Source of the DNA: Gammaproteobacteria bacterium
GTDB taxonomy: Bacteria; Pseudomonadota; Gammaproteobacteria; Acidiferrobacterales; SZUA-150
Assembly: GCA_029880755.1 (NCBI GenBank)
Contig: JAOUNW010000075.1
Coordinates: 1 to 10,205, forward strand
DNA length: 10,205 nucleotides
Direction: 5' to 3'
The notes under the pieces were generated by a model that was given only the letters and a program-made list of their open reading frames with translations, was not told the origin of the DNA and ran no database searches. Below, in pieces: positions 1 to 6,339 of this stretch. Position 1 is the stretch's first letter. Every line of letters starts with the position of its first letter. Position numbers and translations under genes: made by a program.

Positions 1-532
1 CACTTTTCTTTCCCATAAGAGAATCCCAAAAACTCTCTTTCTTGGGCTCTGCCTTATATGGCGCGACACCCAGGCGAGTTAACACTTCCTGCAGCTCTAC
101 ATCAGATTCATCCTTACCAAAGACAAAGAACGGAATATTAACCGAGCCTGGAATAGTGCCCTTCTCAAACCATTCGCTAGTACGGGCATCAATCAGGAGT
201 CCGGTATTGTTTTTCACGTGGGTCTGTAAAAACTGCAGAATTTCTATCTCACCTACAGTCTTGACTCCTGGCGCGGTTTCAATAGGGTTGACACAGAATG
301 GCGGACACTTACGCGAGGTCTTGGCAAATCCTCCCGTCAATACATTCTCTTCATCCTGGATTCTTTCTATACGGACGACTCTTCCCTCATGCATGACATC
401 GACATAGGGCATCTCTTTGGTAATTCTGACTTCTCCTGGCCCTTCCGCTTCTTCCGCCACTGTATTGGCGCTAAAAACAAGGCCAGCCATGAATAAAAAT
501 ACGTTTACATTTTGTCGAATAAATAAAGTCAT
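1..532 (-). CDS. Exported rhodanese-domain protein, N-terminal part (runs off left edge)
   Basis: Reading the minus strand from the ATG at 532-530 gives 177 open residues with no stop before the window ends, so the C-terminus is missing. Residues 1-26 look like a Sec signal peptide (polar start, hydrophobic core VFLFMAGLVF, likely cleavage after ANTVA), so the product should be periplasmic. Residues about 35-105 form a non-rhodanese segment containing a two-cysteine motif, KCPPFC (C76 and C80). From about 111 a rhodanese domain begins, with LIDARTSEWFEKGTIPGSVN typical of its first conserved block. The rhodanese active-site loop lies beyond the edge, so sulfurtransferase competence cannot be judged. 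The ATG is preceded by GGGGTG six bases upstream as a ribosome site. A role in periplasmic sulfur handling is possible but unproven; I do not recognise a named gene. Confidence 0.82.
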   Translation of the reverse strand, partial: MTLFIRQNVNVFLFMAGLVFSANTVAEEAEGPGEVRITKEMPYVDVMHEGRVVRIERIQDEENVLTGGFAKTSRKCPPFCVNPIETAPGVKTVGEIEILQFLQTHVKNNTGLLIDARTSEWFEKGTIPGSVNIPFFVFGKDESDVELQEVLTRLGVAPYKAEPKKESFWDSLMGKKS

Positions 533-588
533 AATTAACACCCCGGCTTATTTCTGTTTTTTTTTTGCTGTTAATACTAACCTTAATA

Positions 589-616
589 AGTATAGGTGCA
601 ATATGTCACGAAACAA
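589..616 (-). promoter_or_regulatory. Possible sigma-70 promoter for the rhodanese gene
   Basis: On the minus strand TATACT (594-589) is a good -10, with TTGTTT (616-611) a poor -35 at 16-bp spacing. The predicted transcript starts near 582 and has a leader of about 50 nt. That leader contains an uninterrupted run of ten A (complement of T at 557-566) before the ribosome site. The prediction rests on sequence match only. Confidence 0.35.
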
Positions 617-709
617 GGGGAACACCCCGAGTCAGGAGAAAACAATTTACGACCAGGGAACCTGTCTCATAAACTGAAAGATATAAAGATGTTTAAACAA
701 CAACACGCG

Positions 710-753
710 CCAAAAAAGGAAGAAGAATAACTTAGATAAAAGGTAGGTTATTC
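710..753 (-). terminator. Weak stem-loop plus U-rich tract after the Sel1-repeat gene
   Basis: Perfect 7-bp arms GAATAAC (725-731) and GTTATTC (747-753) enclose a 15-nt loop. On the minus strand the stem is followed by TTCTTCCTTTTTT (to about 712). The position, about 8 nt past the stop of the small gene at 761, suits a rho-independent terminator. The stem is AT-rich and the loop long, so it would be weak. The remainder of 533-760 holds the rhodanese promoter and leader and no further gene that I can support. Confidence 0.35.
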
Positions 754-760
754 ATGTTTC

Positions 761-1150
761 TCAGTCGTCACAATCCTCTTCGGCGTCACCAAGATCATTG
801 TTGTCGACTGCGGGTACACGGCCATTGGCAACCATCACCTCAAGGTTCTTTTTTGCCTTTGTATGCCCCTGAGCAGCTGCCTTTCTAAACCACATCGCGG
901 CCTTTTTGTCATCAATGGGCACATCCTTAGAGCCCTTGGCAAAAATAAGCCCCAGGGTATTTTGAGCCTCCATATGGCCCCCTTTCGCCAAAGGCCTAAG
1001 CAATTTCAGGGCTGCCGCGTAATCTCCCGACTGATACTTGCCCATACCGTCATTGAACGGTTCGGCATTGACACTGAAACTGGCAAACCCAAGAAAAATG
1101 GTCAGGAATAAGATGGAAACAGATAATGAATGATTTGAGCACTTGTTCAT
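761..1150 (-). CDS. Small exported Sel1-repeat (TPR-like) protein
   Basis: This 129-residue protein has an N-terminal signal peptide (hydrophobic VSILFLTIFLGFASF, likely cleavage after SVNA at residue 29), so it should reach the periplasm. Residues about 34-110 hold Sel1-type repeats. The first is DGMGKYQSGDYAAALKLLRPLAKGG with HMEAQNTLGLIFAKG; the second is DDKKAAMWFRKAAAQGHTKAKKNLEVM. Such alpha/alpha repeats usually mediate protein-protein contacts. The tail is short and acidic (DLGDAEEDCDD) with a lone cysteine near the end. The start is supported by GGAG (complement of 1158-1161) seven bases upstream of the ATG. It appears to be a single-gene transcript. The binding partner cannot be told from sequence, and no catalytic motif is present. 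Confidence 0.85.
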   Translation of the reverse strand: MNKCSNHSLSVSILFLTIFLGFASFSVNAEPFNDGMGKYQSGDYAAALKLLRPLAKGGHMEAQNTLGLIFAKGSKDVPIDDKKAAMWFRKAAAQGHTKAKKNLEVMVANGRVPAVDNNDLGDAEEDCDD

Positions 1151-1170
1151 AATAAAACTCCGGGTAGCGA

Positions 1171-1201
1171 TTTTGGCAATCCGCTTTTATTTTTTGGCAA
1201 T
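1171..1201. repeat. 10-bp direct repeat, two copies 21 bp apart
   Basis: TTTTGGCAAT occurs at 1171-1180 and again at 1192-1201, a 21-bp period equal to two DNA helical turns. Both copies lie 20-52 bp upstream of the Sel1-repeat gene start, inside its predicted leader. They may be a tandem protein-binding site or chance in AT-rich DNA. Confidence 0.45.
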
Positions 1202-1219
1202 TCAGGAATACTGGTATTT

Positions 1220-1248
1220 ATTGTGGACTATTTAAGAGTTGTTGTCGA
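1220..1248 (-). promoter_or_regulatory. Possible promoter for the Sel1-repeat gene
   Basis: On the minus strand TCGACA (1248-1243) resembles a -35 (5 of 6) and CACAAT (1225-1220) is a -10 matching 4 of 6, with 17-bp spacing. It predicts a start near 1213 and a leader of about 63 nt. The call is tentative, since this gap between ubiD and the small gene contains several AT-rich alternatives. Confidence 0.25.
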
Positions 1249-1293
1249 TGTGTTGCCACCCCCCGTGGGGTTCCTTCATCTGTAATGTAGGCG

Positions 1294-1320
1294 TGGTTTA
1301 AATATCTTGAGATATAACCA
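1294..1320 (-). other. Imperfect inverted repeat downstream of ubiD
   Basis: TGGTT (1294-1298) pairs with AACCA (1316-1320), and ATATCT (1302-1307) pairs with AGATAT (1310-1315). A 3-nt bulge lies on one side and TG is at the centre. It begins 25 bp past the ubiD stop codon, so it could fold at the 3' end of the ubiD message, but no U-tract follows, so it is not a standard terminator. A dyad-symmetric protein site is the alternative. Confidence 0.3.
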
Positions 1321-1344
1321 AAGTCACCTAAGATGACAGAGCCG

Positions 1345-2814
1345 CTATTGGCGCACCAACCGATCCCACAACTCATCAATCTTTTTTGCCAGCGCCTGGT
1401 CCTGCTCTATCGGCCTACCCCAGTTTCTTATGGTTTCACCTTTCCATTTATTAGTGGCATCGATTCCCATCTTTGACCCAAGACCAGGCTCCGGGCTGGC
1501 GAAATCCAGATAGTCGATGGGCGTATTCTCCACCACCAAACTATCGCGAGCGGGATCTGTACGCGTCACCAACGCCCAGACAACTTCCTGCCAGTTTCTA
1601 ACATCAATATCATCGTCTGTCACAATTACAAACTTAGTATAGGTGAACTGTCTCAAGTAGGACCATACTCCAAACATAATACGCCTGGCATGGCCGGGAT
1701 AACGTTTCTTGATACTCACTACTGCCAGCCGATAAGAGCAGGCTTCGGGTGGCAGATAAAAATCAACAATCTCCGGAAACTGTTTTTGCAATATAGGTAT
1801 AAATACTTCATTTAACGCCATGGCCAATACTGATGGCTCATCAAATGGTGAGCGCCCCATATAGGCGTGATGATATATGGGATGGCGCCGATGTGTAATT
1901 CTGTCTACCGTCAACACAGGAAAGCTATCGACAGCATTGTAGTAACCCGTATGATCCCCAAACGGTCCCTCCTGGGCCTGTTCACCCGGATGAATGAAGC
2001 CTTCTAACACGATTTCAGCTTCCGCAGGCACCTGAAGATCGTGACCGAGACAATTAACAAGCTCTGAACGCGATCCCCGCAGCAGTCCGGCAAACTGATA
2101 TTCTGATAAGGTATCCGGGATGGGTGTTGTCGCGGCCAATATGGTTGCCGGATCAGCACCAATCACAACAGCCACGGGAAAGGGTTTTCCGGGATTCGTC
2201 TGACACCATTCAAGGAAATCAATAGCGCCACCTCTGTGGGACAACCAACGCATGATAACCTTATTAGGCGCTATCAACTGTTGACGATAGACGCCGATGT
2301 TCTGCCTCTCCTTGTGCGGACCACGAGTCACCACCAAACCGAAAGTAATCAAGGGCCCGGCGTCACCTGGCCAACAGGTGTTAACAGGCAACCGTGACAA
2401 ATCCACATTGGGGCTTTCTATAATGATCTCCTGGCACGGCGCAGAGCTCACCAGTTTTGGGGTCACATCCAGCAGTTTTTTAAAGGCAGGCAGTTTATTG
2501 AACAGATCTTTGGTGTTTGTGGGTAATTGGGGCTCCTTTAGGAATGCCAATATTTCACCGATGTCTCTGAGGGCCTTTGGTGAACCTTTGCCCATGGCCA
2601 GCGCAACACGCTCCCGGGTACCAAAAAGATTGCCCAAAACCGGAAATTCATGATTGGTGGGATGTTCAAACAGCAGTGCCGGTCCCTGTAACTTTAGCGC
2701 CTTTTGACACAATGCTGTTATCTCAAGCTGAGGACTTACTGACTCCCTAACCCGCAACAAGTCACCCCGACTCTCAAGCAGGCTGATAAACTCCCGTAAA
2801 CTTTTACATTCCAA
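1345..2814 (-). CDS. ubiD: UbiD, 4-hydroxy-3-polyprenylbenzoate decarboxylase
   Basis: This is a 489-residue cytoplasmic enzyme that decarboxylates the polyprenylated 4-hydroxybenzoate intermediate of ubiquinone synthesis, using prenylated FMN supplied by UbiX (not in this window). It matches remembered E. coli UbiD (about 497 residues) over nearly its full length. Landmarks: GPALLFE near 44-50; GPHKERQN with N172 and YRQQ with R177 (cofactor and catalytic region); WLSHRGG with H193; IVLEG with E271; EGPFGDHTGYY with E282 and D287 corresponding to the family's acidic catalytic pair; and LNEVF and LPPEACSYRLAVVSIKK further on. The C-terminus ENTPIDYLDFASPEPGLGSK is typical. The start is TTG, aligned with the second Met of the E. 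coli protein. UbiD serves both the aerobic and the anaerobic pathway, which fits its placement beside ubiT. Confidence 0.96.
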   Translation of the reverse strand: MECKSLREFISLLESRGDLLRVRESVSPQLEITALCQKALKLQGPALLFEHPTNHEFPVLGNLFGTRERVALAMGKGSPKALRDIGEILAFLKEPQLPTNTKDLFNKLPAFKKLLDVTPKLVSSAPCQEIIIESPNVDLSRLPVNTCWPGDAGPLITFGLVVTRGPHKERQNIGVYRQQLIAPNKVIMRWLSHRGGAIDFLEWCQTNPGKPFPVAVVIGADPATILAATTPIPDTLSEYQFAGLLRGSRSELVNCLGHDLQVPAEAEIVLEGFIHPGEQAQEGPFGDHTGYYNAVDSFPVLTVDRITHRRHPIYHHAYMGRSPFDEPSVLAMALNEVFIPILQKQFPEIVDFYLPPEACSYRLAVVSIKKRYPGHARRIMFGVWSYLRQFTYTKFVIVTDDDIDVRNWQEVVWALVTRTDPARDSLVVENTPIDYLDFASPEPGLGSKMGIDATNKWKGETIRNWGRPIEQDQALAKKIDELWDRLVRQ

Positions 2815-2821
2815 ACCTTGA

Positions 2822-2825
2822 TCCT
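2822..2825 (-). promoter_or_regulatory. Ribosome site supporting the TTG start of ubiD
   Basis: On the minus strand AGGA lies seven bases before TTG at 2814-2812. No in-frame ATG upstream fits the family's N-terminus, and an ATG slightly upstream (near 2830) is in another frame. TTG is therefore the best start. Confidence 0.55.
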
Positions 2826-2878
2826 GCCATTGATTAAAAATCGGCTGGTTACTCTAGGTGTCGCCCGCAAGCCACGCC

Positions 2879-2892
2879 TTGATTTATATCAA
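2879..2892 (+). promoter_or_regulatory. Perfect FNR/Anr-type box between ubiD and ubiT
   Basis: TTGATTTATATCAA is an exact match to the FNR-family consensus TTGAT-N4-ATCAA, centred at 2885.5. FNR, Anr and Dnr bind the same pattern, so the regulator cannot be named. A -10 lies at the exact class II distance on the plus strand, arguing for activation of ubiT under low oxygen. It also lies about 71 bp upstream of the ubiD start, but I see no matching ubiD promoter. Confidence 0.85.
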
Positions 2893-2911
2893 CCGATATA
2901 ACCCTTTGCCA

Positions 2912-2920
2912 TGCTATTTT
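2912..2920 (+). promoter_or_regulatory. Extended -10 of the ubiT promoter
   Basis: TGCTATTTT carries a TGn extension and the hexamer TATTTT at 2915-2920. If the FNR box is at -41.5, transcription starts at 2927 and this hexamer occupies exactly -12 to -7. There is no separate -35, as expected for a class II FNR promoter. The leader to the chosen ubiT start is 14 nt. Confidence 0.65.
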
Positions 2921-2940
2921 TCGTCCCACTTACATTCATT

Positions 2941-3459
2941 ATGTATCGTTACGGGATTCCAGTGCCAAACGCTTCTCTTATGAAACTGCTTGCCATTTCT
3001 TCTCATATCGTGCCACCAAAGATTCCAACGGCACTCATGGCCTTTCTTGGGAATCGCCTGCTATCCTCTCAACAGCTACTCGGGCGTCTCGGTGAAATTG
3101 AAGGTTCACGAATTTGTTTACACGTACGTGATCTACATCTGCAAATGATATTTCAGATTAACGGCTCCCGACTCACCTCAAGCAGCAACAGACACTGGGA
3201 CATGCGCATCTCTGGCACCCTGGCGAACTTCTTTAAACTGGCGACACGCAATGAAGATCCGGATACGCTGTTCTTTAACCGAAATCTGGTACTTGAAGGA
3301 AAAACCGAAACCGGCCTTTACGTAAAAAATCTGCTCGACGCAGTGGATCTCGATTTTAGTAGCCAGTTCGCCGCCGTTACCGGTACAAAACCTCCCGAAT
3401 TTCTGTCTCGCTTGGTGAGGACTACTTCACAGCGTGTAAGATCAGCGATTCAACGCTGA
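2941..3459 (+). CDS. ubiT: UbiT, SCP2-domain lipid carrier for O2-independent ubiquinone synthesis
   Basis: The product has 172 residues, close to E. coli UbiT (YhbT, about 174). UbiT carries an SCP2 lipid-binding domain and is thought to hold hydrophobic quinone precursors for UbiU-UbiV when oxygen is absent. Signature segments are EGSRICLHVRDLHLQ, a central DMRISGTLANFFKLATR, and EDPDTLFFNRNLVLEGKTE with GLYVKNLLDAVDLD, which closely resembles the E. coli protein. An in-frame ATG at 2911 would lengthen it by ten residues, but it lies upstream of the predicted transcription start (2927). ATG 2941 gives family-like length, although no clear Shine-Dalgarno precedes either. The gene faces ubiUV convergently and its last 18 bases overlap ubiV. 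Transcription is predicted to be FNR-activated. Confidence 0.9.
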   Translation: MYRYGIPVPNASLMKLLAISSHIVPPKIPTALMAFLGNRLLSSQQLLGRLGEIEGSRICLHVRDLHLQMIFQINGSRLTSSSNRHWDMRISGTLANFFKLATRNEDPDTLFFNRNLVLEGKTETGLYVKNLLDAVDLDFSSQFAAVTGTKPPEFLSRLVRTTSQRVRSAIQR

Positions 3460-3460
3460 T
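3441..3460. other. Palindromic convergent overlap of ubiT and ubiV ends
   Basis: ATCAGCG (3441-3447) pairs perfectly with CGCTGAT (3454-3460) around the loop ATTCAA. The 18-bp overlap between the two genes is itself this inverted repeat, and each outer arm supplies one TGA stop (3457-3459 plus strand, 3444-3442 minus strand). Either transcript could form the same 7-bp hairpin at its stop codon. No U-tract follows on either side, so it is not a canonical terminator. Confidence 0.6.
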
Positions 3461-4368
3461 TCCAGATTCTTGTATTCGTCAGTCCTTTTCCACAACATTC
3501 CCTCCTGGCCATACCAATATCCATTGCAGAACTCGTAATCCACGATCTGCCAGTCTTCTATCGGTTTTCTATTTCCATTAACTTCGCTGTGCATGGCGTG
3601 ATAAAAAGCATCTATCGTTTCCAGTGTTCCCTCTGACTGGGGCGAGATGCGCAACACATCCACGCCAAGAGAAACAAGCTCTGGAACCTGGTAAATTAAG
3701 TTATAGATACTGGCTGACTGGGTCTGAATACCATTTAAAGTCAAGAATGACCGGGCATCACGTGTTTTTAATAGTAATCCGTCAGGATAACTAGCGCAGC
3801 AGAACTGGCAATGGTCTTTAGGTAAATTTTGGGCACGTGCTGTATAACATCTGGCCGAAAATGCCAAAGGCAGTCTTCCATAAACAAATACCTCGGTTTC
3901 AATATTGTCGGGTCGTGCTTGCTGTAATTGTTTTAGCGTTTCACCACCAAGCTCTACTGGCATTACCCAGCGCCGAGCACCAGACTCGGACAACAAGGCC
4001 AATGTCGATGGGTTATAGGTATTGATATGAGGGCCAACGATAAATGGGCTTTGATCTTCCAGCAGACTGACGGCAGCCATATCATTGGCTTCTACCGGAT
4101 ACCTTCCATTTCCGCATATCCGTTTCAACAGCCCTAGTTCCGATTCAGCTTCAAACAATGCCAGGCTGGTCAATACCACCTCTTTTCCTGCGGCATCCAA
4201 CATATCGGCGATAATAAGCCAGTCATCCAGTTTTAAATTTCGCCGCTTCGAGCATACGGCTTCACCCAGATAAACAATATCAACAGGAGATTTTGAGATG
4301 GATTGATAAAAGGACTGCACCACATCCCGCTCCCAGAAGTAAAGCAAAGGTCCAAGGGAAAGTTTCAT
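3442..4368 (-). CDS. ubiV: UbiV, 4Fe-4S protein of O2-independent ubiquinone hydroxylation
   Basis: This 308-residue protein of the U32 'peptidase' family works as a complex with UbiU to hydroxylate the quinone ring without oxygen. The start is MKLSLGPLLYFWERD, family-like. Four cysteines match the E. coli UbiV cluster ligands in position and spacing: C39 (GEAVCSKRR), C174 (SARCYTAR), C187 and C191 (HCQFCCASY), that is C-x12-C-x3-C in the second part. C190 is an extra adjacent cysteine. GPHINTYN and the ELG region near 139 are typical of the U32 barrel. It starts 22 nt after the ubiU stop, with GAAG as a weak ribosome site, and is the last gene of the operon. It is slightly longer than remembered E. 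coli UbiV (about 292), mainly at the C-terminus. Confidence 0.95.
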   Translation of the reverse strand: MKLSLGPLLYFWERDVVQSFYQSISKSPVDIVYLGEAVCSKRRNLKLDDWLIIADMLDAAGKEVVLTSLALFEAESELGLLKRICGNGRYPVEANDMAAVSLLEDQSPFIVGPHINTYNPSTLALLSESGARRWVMPVELGGETLKQLQQARPDNIETEVFVYGRLPLAFSARCYTARAQNLPKDHCQFCCASYPDGLLLKTRDARSFLTLNGIQTQSASIYNLIYQVPELVSLGVDVLRISPQSEGTLETIDAFYHAMHSEVNGNRKPIEDWQIVDYEFCNGYWYGQEGMLWKRTDEYKNLESALNR

Positions 4369-4390
4369 ATAATCTTCAATAAATAATTAA

Positions 4391-5401
4391 TTACTGCCAT
4401 GGCCGGTGATAAGCACCAAGTGTATGGCACTGACCTTCCGCAACTTTGTCCAAATCCCGCATCCAGGATGGTTGTACCTGATATTCTTCCGGATTGTTGA
4501 TACAGGCATCGATGGCACTACGCAAGGTACGGGTAACACCTGCTACATAGGCGGGGCTGCGTTGACGCCCCTCGACCTTAATAGCAGAGACTCCTATCTG
4601 CATTAGCTCTGGCAATATTTCCAACACATTGAGACTTGTAGGCTCTTCCAGGGCATAATAAACAGAGTCATTGACCCGGTAACGCCCCTTGCACAAGGTA
4701 GGGTAACCGGCTTGCTCGTGCTCACTGAACTCATCGATCAACACACCATTTAGCCTGGAACATAAGTGGTCGCCCTGTTTCTCCCAGCGCACCGCTTCCG
4801 CGGGTGAACAAACACCACTGGCATTTGGTGATTTTCCGGTTACATAAGACGACAAGGCACAACGGCCTTCAACCATAATACAAAGGCTACCGAATCCGAA
4901 TACTTCAATTTCTACCGGCGCCTCGAGAGCTACTCGGCGTACCTGGGATAGTGACAATACTCTGGGTAGCACGGCACGCTGTATATTGAAATGCCTTTTA
5001 TAATAATCTAGCGCTAGATGGTTTGTGGCAGACCCCTGGACAGATAAATGCAGCCTGAGTTCCGGATAGTTTTGACTTGCGTAACGCATTAAGCCGGGAT
5101 CTGCAACGATTAACGCATCTACCTTTAACTGCGCCGCCAGGTCAATAGCACGAACACCCGCCTGCCATTGATCAGGTTTAGGATAAGTATTCAATGCCAG
5201 AAATAATTTTGCATTGGCATCATGCGCATAATCCACGGCCTGCCGAGCCTCATCAGTAGAAAAATTCAAGCCAGGAAAATTGCGCGCATTGGTGCCATCC
5301 CGAAAACCGATATAAACACAATCGGCCCCGTTTTCGACAGCGGACTTTAGCGCTGGCAAACTACCGGCAGGACATACCAGTTCAGGAGTAATCCTCTTCA
5401 T
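4391..5401 (-). CDS. ubiU: UbiU, 4Fe-4S partner of UbiV
   Basis: This 336-residue U32-family protein is the partner of UbiV in O2-independent ring hydroxylation of ubiquinone precursors. Hallmarks are ELVCPAGSLPALKSAVENGA at the N-terminus; TNARNFPGLNF near 37-47; FGFGSLCIMVEGRC; and GYPTLCKGRY with LEEPTSLN. Cluster cysteines C174, C181, C198 and C237 are all shifted by +5 from E. coli UbiU C169, C176, C193 and C232, so the 4Fe-4S site is intact. The C-terminal LGAYHRPWQ is characteristic. An open frame extends upstream to 5509, but that segment lies inside yhcC and has no family similarity. The ATG at 5401 overlaps the yhcC stop as ATGA, indicating translational coupling. No strong Shine-Dalgarno precedes it. 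Confidence 0.95.
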   Translation of the reverse strand: MKRITPELVCPAGSLPALKSAVENGADCVYIGFRDGTNARNFPGLNFSTDEARQAVDYAHDANAKLFLALNTYPKPDQWQAGVRAIDLAAQLKVDALIVADPGLMRYASQNYPELRLHLSVQGSATNHLALDYYKRHFNIQRAVLPRVLSLSQVRRVALEAPVEIEVFGFGSLCIMVEGRCALSSYVTGKSPNASGVCSPAEAVRWEKQGDHLCSRLNGVLIDEFSEHEQAGYPTLCKGRYRVNDSVYYALEEPTSLNVLEILPELMQIGVSAIKVEGRQRSPAYVAGVTRTLRSAIDACINNPEEYQVQPSWMRDLDKVAEGQCHTLGAYHRPWQ

Positions 5402-6339
5402 GCCGACAGGGGTAATGGCCATTGGGATAGAGGTGAGGCATAAGCATGGTTTTCCTGCGCCAGCCGTGTGCAAATAGCATTTAACACTTTCCATTTGAAG
5501 ACACACCAATCGGGCCCTAGTAGAATATTGGCACGGGCAGTACCGGTTAAGCGATGAAATACCAGGTCATCCGGGGCCCGGCGGATAACTTCAACAACGG
5601 TTTGAACATACTGTTCCAGCGTCAGCGGCTGGTATTCCCCGCGGCGCCAACTGCTCGCCAGACGCGTACCCTTAACCACATGTAACGGGTGCATCTTGAG
5701 ACCCTGAACTCCCAGATTCAGCACCACCTCAAAGGACTGCAACGTATGAACGAGCTGTTCACCTGGAAGACCGGCGATCAGGTGCGTGCATATCGGTAAC
5801 TGCCTGCGCCGGGCGGCAGTCACTGCCTGCCTGTATTCCGCCAGACCATGACCACGGTTAACACGATCCAGGGTCCTGTCAAAAGCGGACTGCAAACCAA
5901 GTTCCAGCCACACCTCATGACCTTGATCCTGATAGGAGCACAACAAGTCGAGGACTTTGTCGGGCACACAGTCCGGCCGAGTGCCAATGGACAGTCCGAT
6001 CACATCTGGTTCTGACAGCGCCTGATCATACAGCTGTTTTAATAAACCAACGTCCGCATAGGTGTTGGTGTATGCTTGAAAATAGGCGATGAACTTTGTT
6101 GCGCCGGTACGTTTTTTTATAACATTTCTACCAGCGTCAATCTGTTGTGGTATGTGCAACGGATTTCTGCCATTAGGACTAAAGGAACTGTTATTACAAA
6201 AGGTACAACCGCCGATACCTTTAGTACCATCCCGATTGGGACAGGTAAACGCCGCATCGATAGCCAGCTTGTGTACGCGTTGGCCAAACTTCCTTCTGGC
6301 ATAACGGCCAAAGGTATTCACATAATGTGATAAATACAT
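5398..6339 (-). CDS. yhcC: YhcC-type radical SAM protein
   Basis: This 313-residue protein aligns with remembered E. coli YhcC (about 309) along its length. The SAM-cluster cysteines have the family's unusual spacing: FTCPNRDGTKGIGGCTFC, with C33, C45 and C48 (C-x11-C-x2-C, not C-x3-C-x2-C). Other family blocks are KFIAYFQAYTNTYADV, GLSIGTRPDCVPD, GHEVWLELGLQSAFD, THLIAGLPGE and GLKMHPLHVVKGT. The reaction and substrate of YhcC are not known to me; the fold implies a reductively cleaved SAM chemistry in the cytoplasm. Its ATG overlaps the preceding gene's stop by one base (TAATG), and its stop overlaps the ubiU start by four (ATGA). It is therefore in the same operon as the upstream radical SAM gene and ubiUV, which makes an anaerobic role likely but does not identify it. 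Confidence 0.92.
   Translation of the reverse strand: MYLSHYVNTFGRYARRKFGQRVHKLAIDAAFTCPNRDGTKGIGGCTFCNNSSFSPNGRNPLHIPQQIDAGRNVIKKRTGATKFIAYFQAYTNTYADVGLLKQLYDQALSEPDVIGLSIGTRPDCVPDKVLDLLCSYQDQGHEVWLELGLQSAFDRTLDRVNRGHGLAEYRQAVTAARRRQLPICTHLIAGLPGEQLVHTLQSFEVVLNLGVQGLKMHPLHVVKGTRLASSWRRGEYQPLTLEQYVQTVVEVIRRAPDDLVFHRLTGTARANILLGPDWCVFKWKVLNAICTRLAQENHAYASPLSQWPLPLSA

Noticed and set aside
537..629. 9-bp direct repeat AACACCCCG at 537-545 and 621-629 flanking the rhodanese promoter
   Set aside because: The first copy includes the gene's ribosome-binding site, and a 9-mer pair is not very unlikely in a stretch of this length.
417..677. Plus-strand open frame of 86 codons
   Set aside because: Its first part is antisense to the signal-peptide region of the rhodanese gene and the rest crosses that gene's promoter region. 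The protein is low in recognisable features.
1256..1271. CCCC/GGGG stem as ubiD terminator
   Set aside because: The GC stem is short and followed on the minus strand by AACACATCG with no U-tract.
2830..2843. Second FNR-like site (TTGAT at 2830-2834) near ubiD
   Set aside because: The opposite half-site (AATCG at four-base spacing) does not match ATCAA, and no -10 in register was seen.
2911..2940. ATG at 2911 as ubiT start
   Set aside because: It overlaps the extended -10 and lies before the predicted transcription start; the 2941 start gives the usual UbiT length. It remains possible if another promoter exists.
5402..5509. Upstream extension of ubiU (36 extra codons)
   Set aside because: The extra residues lie inside the yhcC coding region and do not resemble UbiU. 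The ATGA junction at 5398-5401 gives the family-length start.
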